Positions 1-5,207 of a stretch of DNA of 6,327 nucleotides are shown here, in pieces (the first letter of the stretch is position 1; each line of letters starts with the position of its first letter). The notes below the pieces were generated by a model, which made no database searches, was not told the origin of the DNA, and saw nothing but the letters and a program-made list of their open reading frames with translations. Both the position numbers and the translations under genes were made by a program. The stretch is from Chlamydiota bacterium. Lineage in GTDB: Bacteria > Chlamydiota > Chlamydiia > Chlamydiales > JAJFMB01. The stretch is from assembly GCA_021772355.1 (NCBI GenBank), contig JAJFMB010000175.1:1-6327 (forward strand), in the 5' to 3' direction.

Positions 1-102
1 TCTCCCGCTAGGAGATTAAAAGAGAAAAAACAGGATATTATTAGCAATAAATAACGCATATAACACTCGTTTAAAAAGGGATGATAAAACTTAGTTGTTT
101 AT

Positions 103-130
103 TTGTCAATAGAGTTAATTAGTTTCTAAA
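103..130 (+). promoter_or_regulatory. Candidate sigma70-type promoter upstream of the Ppx/GppA-like gene
   Basis: TTGTCA (103-108, 5 of 6 matches to TTGACA) is followed after 16 bases by TCTAAA (125-130, 4 of 6 matches to TATAAT). It would give a leader of about 55-60 bases before the ATG at 194. A second, weaker pair is TTGTAA (135-140) and TATGCT (158-163) with a 17-base spacer. The whole 1-193 gap is AT-rich, so chance matches are likely and neither pair is certain. Nothing else recognisable lies in 1-193. Confidence 0.25.
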
Positions 131-184
131 TTCCTTGTAAAAAATTTTGGTTTTATCTATGCTTATTGTCAATCAAACAATATT

Positions 185-188
185 GAGG
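185..188 (+). promoter_or_regulatory. Shine-Dalgarno for the gene at 194
   Basis: GAGG sits 5 bases before the ATG at 194. It supports this start, which includes the signal peptide, over any downstream start. The only near alternative is a TTG at 233, which would remove the signal peptide and has only GGTGG (223-227) before it. Confidence 0.7.
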
Positions 189-193
189 TTGAT

Positions 194-1216
194 ATGAGGT
201 GTATTCTAATAATATTTAGTATGGTGGTCTGCTTGCATCTTGAAGCAGATATCGAACGTAGAGGGGCTATAGACATTGGTTCGGGCTCGATAAAAATACT
301 CGTGGCTGACGTTGATACTGGATCGGGTCACATTGTAAAAAATGTGTTTAGTGAGAAAATTGAGGTTCTTCTTAGCGAGGATCTTGCATCGAGTCATGAT
401 GGATCGTTCAGTCGGGCGGTTCAACTTAAGACTAAAGAAGCTATTGCTACGTGTATTCAGGATGTATCTTTTTATGAAACTGATAAGTTATATGGAGTTG
501 CAACCGAAGCGTTTCGCCGAGCCAATAATGGTGGCTCCGTTGCTCGAGAAATTTCTGAGGAGCTTAATGTTCCGATCCGGATTATTTCTCAGGATGAAGA
601 GGGGGAAGTGGGGTTTTTATCTGCTGTAGAAATATCCGGAGAGGATCCGGAACATGTTGTTGTATGGGATAATGGATCGGGAAGTTTTCAAATTTCATGG
701 AAAGAGCCCAATACAATCGCTTCATACAAAGAGAGCTATGGGAAGGTTCCTGTTCGCGATCTTATTATTTATGACATCCAGGGCAAGGCTGTTGAGCTTA
801 ATTCTACGCCTAATCCTATTTCTTACGAGGATGCTGAGAATGCTTTAGCACTGATCGTTACGAAGTTTAAGGATGCGCCGCGAAGTTTGAGGGAGAAGGT
901 CAGAGATCCCGCAACAAAAATATTGGGTGTAGGAGCCATTCATCATGGGAATATTGCTTGCTCCACTGGTTTAGGATTTTATTCTCCGAATATCATTGAT
1001 GATCTTATAGAGAGTCGGTTAGGGGGTGATGATGAAGCGTTTGGTGGGGGAGCTGATGCAAAATATTGGGTATCAGACCTTATATTAACGCAAGCTGTTA
1101 TGTCTTATCTTGGATTTAACGAGGTCGCGGTTGTTAGATTACTTGGTGATCTCGATATCCCTGCTCCAGGAAACACAGCTGGAATAGCGATCAAATCAAG
1201 TTATTGGAGTGAATAA
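194..1216 (+). CDS. Ppx/GppA-family phosphatase-like protein with signal peptide
   Basis: Known members hydrolyse polyphosphate or convert pppGpp to ppGpp through an actin/Hsp70-like two-lobed fold. Seen here: a hydrophobic N-terminus (residues 4-16, LEA at 16-18) that looks like a signal peptide; the first phosphate-binding loop GAIDIGSGSIK (24-34); YGVATEAFRRANNG (100-113), matching the family's ATsAxR-type motif; IISQDEEGEVG (130-140), matching the ISGxEEA segment that holds a catalytic Glu; and WDNGSGSFQI (158-167), matching DIGGGSTEL. GVGAIHHGN (245-253) is a late loop. At about 320 mature residues it matches short Ppx proteins and lacks the extra C-terminal HD-type domain of E. coli Ppx. 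The usual Glu of GGGSTE is Gln166, and the usual ISG is ISQ. The start is fixed by GAGG five bases upstream. Export to the periplasm is inferred and odd, because the known substrates are cytosolic. Family membership is fairly sure; activity and substrate are not. Confidence 0.8.
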   Translation: MRCILIIFSMVVCLHLEADIERRGAIDIGSGSIKILVADVDTGSGHIVKNVFSEKIEVLLSEDLASSHDGSFSRAVQLKTKEAIATCIQDVSFYETDKLYGVATEAFRRANNGGSVAREISEELNVPIRIISQDEEGEVGFLSAVEISGEDPEHVVVWDNGSGSFQISWKEPNTIASYKESYGKVPVRDLIIYDIQGKAVELNSTPNPISYEDAENALALIVTKFKDAPRSLREKVRDPATKILGVGAIHHGNIACSTGLGFYSPNIIDDLIESRLGGDDEAFGGGADAKYWVSDLILTQAVMSYLGFNEVAVVRLLGDLDIPAPGNTAGIAIKSSYWSE

Positions 1217-1279
1217 ATAATAGAGGGGATTATTTTATTCTAGGGTGTCTATTTGAGAAGGAGATCGTATAAAATATTC

Positions 1280-1309
1280 TTGACTATCGCTGACTCGTTG
1301 ATACATATT
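1280..1309 (+). promoter_or_regulatory. Candidate promoter for the gene at 1339
   Basis: TTGACT (1280-1285, 5 of 6 matches) is followed after 18 bases by CATATT (1304-1309, 4 of 6 matches), about 30 bases before the ATG at 1339. A separate TATAAA (1268-1273, inside TATAAAAT) is a better -10 box but has no convincing -35 box. Either could serve. The pair suggests that this gene is transcribed independently of the gene ending at 1216. Confidence 0.35.
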
Positions 1310-1325
1310 TTTAAACAACGATGAT

Positions 1326-1330
1326 GGAGG
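1326..1330 (+). promoter_or_regulatory. Shine-Dalgarno that sets the start at 1339
   Basis: GGAGG lies 8 bases before the ATG at 1339, which is ideal spacing. It lies inside the reading frame if that frame is taken from the ATGs at 1321 or 1324. Those two ATGs have only TTTTTAAACAACG before them, with no purine-rich site. The start at 1339 is therefore preferred. Confidence 0.75.
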
Positions 1331-1338
1331 CCTTGAAT

Positions 1339-1836
1339 ATGTCGGGTGGAGTAGGGAGTGCGAATAGAGGAGGGGTGGGGTCTAGTAACCCTTTAGGAAC
1401 AGCATCTGGCTTTGTGTGGGGAGCTGCTGCTGAGGGCAATAGGATACCTAATCCGACAGAAGTAAGTGAAAGTTTAGATAATGCGAGAAAGGGCAAGGGT
1501 GCTACAAAGAAGGTTGCTCAGCTACAGTCAGCGCTTAAAGTCAGTCGAGTCATGGGCTTGACCTGTGTGGCAGTAGGAACTGTTTCGTATTGTGTGGGTG
1601 TTCAGGGAGGGATTTCTGAAATCGTCTTTGGAGCTGCTCTTTTGGGTATGGGTAAAGAGGGTAGCGTCATTTTGGCAAATATGAAGGAGATCTTAGAAAA
1701 CTCTTCGCACTATAAAGAGAAGTCAAGCGGAGAGTGGAAAATCCAGGATATTGGAAAGCGGCTAAAAAAGGATGTTTATCTCTCGGGCTGGATTATTGAT
1801 CATTTTATTATCCCCAATCAATTTGGCAACATTTAG
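1339..1836 (+). CDS. Unrecognised small protein with one hydrophobic patch
   Basis: I do not recognise this 165-residue protein. The ATG at 1339 is chosen for its GGAGG site; starting at 1321 would add six residues (MMEALN). The N-terminus is rich in Gly, Ser and Asn and contains a doubled motif, GGVGSANR then GGVGSSNP (residues 3-10 and 11-18). A charged stretch (41-70) follows. Residues 71-88 are hydrophobic and could span a membrane, then a short turn QGGISE (89-94) and a shorter hydrophobic run, IVFGAALLGMG (95-105). The C-terminal third is mixed and charged, with KDVYLSGWIIDHF (144-156). There is no signal peptide. The bilobed hydrophobic region and Ser/Gly-rich N-terminus loosely resemble chlamydial inclusion-membrane proteins, but the second lobe is short, so this is only a guess. 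It lies between two genes for exported enzyme-like proteins, with gaps of 122 and 142 bases. Confidence 0.7.
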   Translation: MSGGVGSANRGGVGSSNPLGTASGFVWGAAAEGNRIPNPTEVSESLDNARKGKGATKKVAQLQSALKVSRVMGLTCVAVGTVSYCVGVQGGISEIVFGAALLGMGKEGSVILANMKEILENSSHYKEKSSGEWKIQDIGKRLKKDVYLSGWIIDHFIIPNQFGNI

Positions 1837-1965
1837 CGGAAGTGTTGCACGGTGACAAGGTTTGCGATCTTGTTATGTAAGTTGTGCTCCATAAAAATTT
1901 TCCAATCTTTGTGAATTCCATAACAGTAATTTATTAATAAAGTATATAAAAATTGTCGTTTTATA

Positions 1966-1971
1966 TATAAT
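1966..1971 (+). promoter_or_regulatory. Perfect -10 box very close to the ATG at 1979
   Basis: TATAAT matches the -10 consensus exactly but lies only 7 bases before the ATG at 1979, and no clear -35 box sits 16-18 bases upstream. If used, transcription would begin at about 1978-1979, giving a leaderless message for that ATG or a leader of about 70 bases for the GTG at 2048. An alternative -10, TATAAA (1945-1950), would leave a leader of about 20 bases. The region is very AT-rich, so a chance match is possible. Confidence 0.3.
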
Positions 1972-1978
1972 AACCATT

Positions 1979-3190
1979 ATGTTTCGCGTAAAAGTTTTAT
2001 TTGTTTTTGTTGTTACTTTCTGTTCTTGTGTTTTTGCAGGAGAAAAAGTGGTACTGCTCAATGATACCTCGGCTTGGTACCATTGGGGGTGTACCGGTAC
2101 GAGTACGGCCTTGAAAGAGGGTATTCAGTCATTGGGATATGAGGTGGATGCTGTGTCGCATAAGATGGTCTCTCAGCTGAAGGAAGTGCCTTCGTTTGAA
2201 GAGTTCACTAATCATGAGAAACTGGAGCGATTCTGTAAGACAAATAGCGAGATAGTGACAGCGATACAAAGAGCAGAAATCGTGGTGATCAATGGGGAAG
2301 GGACGATCCATGGTATACGTCCTAATCCTAGGGCTTTGCTTTATTTGGCCCATATTTCTAAGGAAAATTTCAGAAAGCATGTCGAGATCATTAACCATTC
2401 TGTTTATCCCAAAGATGACCCTTGTTTATCGAATAAATTTAAAGGGATTTGCGGACTTGAAAGGGATGGTGAGGCTCAAGCTATATATCGGTCCGTTTAT
2501 TCTAAAGTCGATTTTGTGGCGATTCGAGAGCCTTTAAGTCGAGAGGAAATGAGTAAGATAGGTATAACTTCTGTTTTGAGCTTTGATTGTTTACCTCTCT
2601 ACATTCGCAACCATTACCGAAACACCAAAAAAGCGGATGAGAAGACACTGCTGGTGGCTGGCTCGGTTGCCTTTTCAACTGAGGGCGCAGAAAAACTGTG
2701 CCGTTATCTTGAAGCTATGTCCGAGAGGGATTTTAAGATTAAAGTATTGATTGGTGCGGCGGCTTTTCCAGCAAAAGACGATCAAGAGTTCGTGGAGTTT
2801 TTGAGAGGGAACTGCGGAGCGCCTTATGAGCTTATTAATGCCTCCTCAATTGAGGAATGGTTGGATGAGATCAATCACGCTACTTTTCTTGTCTCAGGCC
2901 GTTTTCATCACTCTATTGCGGCTTTTTGCTTGAACACACCATTTATTGCTCTTAATAGCAATACACATAAGGTGCATGCACTCTGTTCTTTTCTTGATCA
3001 GCCTGAGCCTCTTCTTTACTCTGATCCACAGCTTTTGGATCAGCTTCTCTCTAAGACTCGGGAGATCTTAGCCTCTTCTACGGTCAACAACGAGGTTAAA
3101 GTCGCAGAAATTTGCCTTTTGGCAGATAAAAATTTTTCCGGACTTAAGGCTATCTCAGATTATAAAAAAAATACGATAGAGTTATTTTAA
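1979..3190 (+). CDS. Polysaccharide pyruvyl transferase-family protein, possibly exported
   Basis: The family moves pyruvate from phosphoenolpyruvate onto sugar hydroxyls of surface polysaccharides, making ketals; it has a GT-B-like fold. Seen here: an N-terminal opening KVVLLNDTSAWYHWGCTGT (23-41), typical of family members; VVINGEGTIHG (102-112), matching the conserved glycine-rich loop; AIREPLSREEM (181-191); and VSGRFHHSIAAFCLNTPFIA (305-324) with N328 and K331, matching the C-terminal sGRxH...P motif. From the ATG at 1979 the protein has 403 residues and a convincing signal peptide: Arg3 and Lys5, a hydrophobic core at 6-14, and a likely cut after VFA (18-20). That ATG has no Shine-Dalgarno. 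An in-frame GTG at 2048 (Val24) follows AGGAG by 5 bases and would give a 380-residue cytosolic protein beginning just where the family domain begins. The family call is fairly sure; the true start and location are open. The acceptor sugar cannot be read from the sequence, and no other polysaccharide genes are nearby. Confidence 0.8.
   Translation: MFRVKVLFVFVVTFCSCVFAGEKVVLLNDTSAWYHWGCTGTSTALKEGIQSLGYEVDAVSHKMVSQLKEVPSFEEFTNHEKLERFCKTNSEIVTAIQRAEIVVINGEGTIHGIRPNPRALLYLAHISKENFRKHVEIINHSVYPKDDPCLSNKFKGICGLERDGEAQAIYRSVYSKVDFVAIREPLSREEMSKIGITSVLSFDCLPLYIRNHYRNTKKADEKTLLVAGSVAFSTEGAEKLCRYLEAMSERDFKIKVLIGAAAFPAKDDQEFVEFLRGNCGAPYELINASSIEEWLDEINHATFLVSGRFHHSIAAFCLNTPFIALNSNTHKVHALCSFLDQPEPLLYSDPQLLDQLLSKTREILASSTVNNEVKVAEICLLADKNFSGLKAISDYKKNTIELF
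2038..2042 (+). promoter_or_regulatory. Internal Shine-Dalgarno before an in-frame GTG at 2048
   Basis: AGGAG, then AAAAA, then GTG (2048-2050) in the frame of the pyruvyl transferase-like gene. This is the best ribosome-binding site associated with that gene. It may mark the true start, a second start for a cytosolic form, or a chance match within the codons for Ala-Gly-Glu-Lys at the signal-peptide cleavage site. Confidence 0.45.
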
Positions 3191-3205
3191 TTTACTTTAA
3201 GTAAA
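3191..3205. repeat. Perfect 7-bp inverted repeat directly after a stop codon
   Basis: TTTACTT (3191-3197), one central T, then AAGTAAA (3199-3205), starting at the base after the TAA at 3188-3190. As RNA it could fold as a 5-bp TTTAC/GTAAA stem with a TTTAA loop, followed by GTTTCGTTT. That is too AT-rich for a strong terminator. It could instead be an operator for the gene downstream. Confidence 0.4.
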
Positions 3206-3232
3206 GTTTCGTTTATGATTTATCTCATTTTA

Positions 3233-3238
3233 TATAAA
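3233..3238 (+). promoter_or_regulatory. Candidate -10 box upstream of the gene at 3262/3298
   Basis: TATAAA within TATAAAAT lies about 24 bases before the TTG at 3262 and about 60 before the ATG at 3298. The expected -35 position (about 3210-3215, CGTTTA) is poor. The gap is very AT-rich, so this is weak evidence. Confidence 0.25.
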
Positions 3239-3261
3239 ATATAGGTTTTTTTATTAATCCA

Positions 3262-5055
3262 TTGATTTATGGTGGTTCAAGATCCGGAACCCCTGTTATG
3301 GGTAGAGATACTCCGAATAGTTTTCCTGATGAAGTTGCTACTTTGAGTACTTCTTCTGTTTGTGACTTAGAAGAGAGTGCCATAAGTCCAGCTGTTTACA
3401 TCATACGGCAATCCGATTCTTATTTTAGATCTTATCAAGAATTTTCCACTTCTTTAAAGAAACGTGTTTCGTTAATCAGTTCTAAAGGGGATGTTGATTC
3501 AAAAAGGTGTTTATCTCTTGTAGGAGAGGTGGAGTCGCGTAAAGTTGAGGTGCAAAGCCAACTTTTAGAAATAACGGAGCGTTTAGCTGGCGTTGTATCG
3601 GAGAGGTTTATTGATGAACAGCTTGAGAAATTTAAAGCGCTGAAAGAGAAAACAGATCGGGATTCTTTGAGTCTTAAATTAGCGGTTATGAGATTGGAGC
3701 AGCGTGCAAAAAGCACTAATATTTCAATGTGGCAGAAGGAAATTCAGCTTATCAATGAACAGTTGGCTACTCCTGAATACGGCCTGGATCCGTTAGTAAT
3801 GCATCGTATTGGGGTGCGCTATCTTGGATTGGTCTCCCGTTTATCTGCTTATGTTAAACGCGCTGATTCTGCCGAGAGAACAGCTCTTTCGAAAATGGTT
3901 AAAGACCAGCGAGAGGGGCTTAAGGGGCTAGAAGATGTTCAAGAAAAGCTGATGGTTTCTATCGGTGAGGTTATGAGTCCTTCTTATGACCGGGAAACAG
4001 CTTTACGAGAAATTGAGCAATCTAAAGTCAAAGATAGTACTAACAGTGCTACCAGAGGCAAATTAGATGCTAAGTACAACAGTTTGTGGTCAGATTACGT
4101 CATGAATGCCAACGTTGATCTAAGTATAGAGCAACAAAGGCTCACGTACAATAATCGCATCACACAGATCCTTTTGGAAGGAAGAAAATTGGTTGCAGAG
4201 CATGGATCTTGGATTTCTGTTTTTATGTTAGAAACAGATGAGGAGAGAAACTCTTATCTTAATGAATTTCGACGCCGTTTCAAAGAGAAAACAGATTCGT
4301 CAGAAAGAATTGATCTTGATTATTTAATGTCTGTTCTCACTATAGAATTAAATAAAAAGCGAACGCTCACTCGAGAAGAAATTTCTAAAATAGCCGTAGA
4401 TTTTAACATGACTAGATTCTTGGATCGATTGACTAGCGTCTATGACGAGATGTATTTGCTACAGTTGCACCACCTCAGCACAAGAGATAGAGTTTCTCTT
4501 TATTATAAATCTATGAAAGGGATTTTAAATAGAGATGAGAGAGCAAAAGAGTACTGCTTGTGGGCAGCGGTTCCTGTTCCTCAAACTGAGTCAGAGAGAG
4601 ATTCCTATATTGAAGAGTTTAAGCGTCGCTTATTAGCAAAGGGAGTCACTCATGGGGTGGCGTTAGATTGTTTTTTGCGTTCTCTAAATGATAAGTTAAC
4701 AGCGCAACCGACGTTATTCAAAGATGATCTTCTAGGGATTTACCAGGCAATAGATGAGCATTTTACAATAGAACATGTTCAGCAGGTGTATCAAAAGATC
4801 CGTCAGATTCAAGATGAGTTCCGAGATGTAAAAAAGGGATTTGTGAAAGCGAGAAAAACTTTAGAGCCTAGCTCTAAAGATCAGGAAGGATACCGATCGC
4901 TTCAAAAGTTAACGACTCAGGGATTTTCTAGTCTTTTCGACTACCAAGATTTGTTGCAAACGAGAGAGCACTGTGACAATAGCCTGGATATCATCAAACA
5001 TGTATCAGCCGAATTAGATAAAATGGATAAGTATCTATTGCCTAGCTCCAGCTGA
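3262..5055 (+). CDS. Unrecognised helical, charged protein with internal duplication
   Basis: I do not recognise this protein of up to 597 residues. The longest frame starts at a TTG (3262) with no Shine-Dalgarno. The first in-frame ATG, at 3298 (residue 13), has a partial site, GGA, 9 bases upstream and may be the true start, giving 585 residues. The first 45 or so residues are rich in Ser, Thr and Pro; the rest is rich in Lys, Arg, Glu, Gln and Leu, with heptad-like stretches at about 85-150, 205-255 and 500-590 that suggest coiled coils or helical bundles. Residues 316-390 and 433-508 are two diverged copies of one unit: TDEERNSYLNEFRRR (325-339) matches TESERDSYIEEFKRR (442-456), and LDYLMSVL (352-359) matches LDCFLRSL (468-475). 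There is no signal peptide or membrane segment. The polar Ser/Thr-rich N-terminus and coiled coils would suit a cytosolic structural protein or a type III secretion effector, but nothing here proves either. The ends are intact, with no frameshift. Confidence 0.8.
   Translation: MIYGGSRSGTPVMGRDTPNSFPDEVATLSTSSVCDLEESAISPAVYIIRQSDSYFRSYQEFSTSLKKRVSLISSKGDVDSKRCLSLVGEVESRKVEVQSQLLEITERLAGVVSERFIDEQLEKFKALKEKTDRDSLSLKLAVMRLEQRAKSTNISMWQKEIQLINEQLATPEYGLDPLVMHRIGVRYLGLVSRLSAYVKRADSAERTALSKMVKDQREGLKGLEDVQEKLMVSIGEVMSPSYDRETALREIEQSKVKDSTNSATRGKLDAKYNSLWSDYVMNANVDLSIEQQRLTYNNRITQILLEGRKLVAEHGSWISVFMLETDEERNSYLNEFRRRFKEKTDSSERIDLDYLMSVLTIELNKKRTLTREEISKIAVDFNMTRFLDRLTSVYDEMYLLQLHHLSTRDRVSLYYKSMKGILNRDERAKEYCLWAAVPVPQTESERDSYIEEFKRRLLAKGVTHGVALDCFLRSLNDKLTAQPTLFKDDLLGIYQAIDEHFTIEHVQQVYQKIRQIQDEFRDVKKGFVKARKTLEPSSKDQEGYRSLQKLTTQGFSSLFDYQDLLQTREHCDNSLDIIKHVSAELDKMDKYLLPSSS
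4207..4431 (+). repeat. Internal protein repeat, copy A
   Basis: Encodes residues 316-390 of the helical protein (numbered from 3262). Anchors are Trp317, TDEERNSYLNEFRRR (325-339), LDYLMSVL (352-359) and Leu369. It matches copy B with an offset of 117 residues before, and 116 after, a one-residue gap. The match is visible in protein only; the DNA has diverged. Confidence 0.65.
4558..4785 (+). repeat. Internal protein repeat, copy B
   Basis: Encodes residues 433-508 of the helical protein. Anchors are Trp434, TESERDSYIEEFKRR (442-456), LDCFLRSL (468-475) and Leu485, aligning with the same features of copy A. A spacer of about 42 residues separates the copies. The motif (S/T)E.ER.SY..EF.RR may help find relatives. 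Confidence 0.65.
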
Positions 5056-5064
5056 GTAATTACT
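5055..5064. repeat. 10-bp palindrome overlapping the stop codon
   Basis: AGTAATTACT is a perfect palindrome that includes the last base of the TGA stop (5053-5055) and is followed by TTT. It has no GC-rich stem, so it is a poor terminator. A near copy, AGTAATTATTTT (5175-5186, one mismatch to AGTAATTACTTT), lies just before the Shine-Dalgarno of the next gene. It could be a protein-binding site or a chance AT-rich match. Confidence 0.35.
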
Positions 5065-5142
5065 TTTCCTGTAGGCGGTTATACTTGTCGTTTGAGAAAT
5101 CATTATGCCTTATTTTATGACCAAATATTCTGTGGATAAATA

Positions 5143-5207
5143 ACGCTTCAATCAATTATAGATCAAAATAATATAGTAATTATTTTAAAGGTCTATATAT
5201 GAAGCGT
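5143..5207 (+). promoter_or_regulatory. Inverted repeat pairing the leader with the start codon
   Basis: ACGCTTCA (5143-5150) is the exact reverse complement of TGAAGCGT (5200-5207), which contains the last two bases of the ATG at 5199. If the transcript begins upstream of 5143, the 8-bp pairing with a 49-base loop would cover the start codon, while the Shine-Dalgarno would lie in the loop. I found no convincing promoter to place the start of transcription, so the role is open. Confidence 0.3.
5187..5191 (+). promoter_or_regulatory. Shine-Dalgarno for the gene at 5199
   Basis: AAAGG lies 7 bases before the ATG at 5199 and supports this start, which directly gives a signal peptide. An in-frame stop-free extension upstream is not needed. 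Confidence 0.6.

Noticed and set aside
1..15. TCTCC-CGCTA-GGAGA hairpin at the window edge
   Set aside because: A 5-bp stem with no T-run after it on the + strand. The gene it might terminate lies outside the window, so it cannot be judged.
1216..1234. AATAAT/ATTATT stem after the first gene, followed by TTATT
   Set aside because: The stem has only A-T pairs and a G-rich loop. It is too weak to call a terminator.
1321..1338. Starts at ATG 1321 or 1324 for the small protein
   Set aside because: Neither has a Shine-Dalgarno, and using them would put a perfect GGAGG inside the coding sequence 8 bases before the ATG at 1339.
1855..1873. ACAAG/CTTGT inverted repeat after the second gene
   Set aside because: Only 5 bp with a 9-base loop and no T-run; expected by chance.
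2015..2035. Possible lipoprotein cysteine in the signal peptide of the pyruvyl transferase-like protein (FCSC)
   Set aside because: There is no Leu at the usual -3 position of a lipobox, and the VFA cut site three residues later fits a type I signal peptide better.
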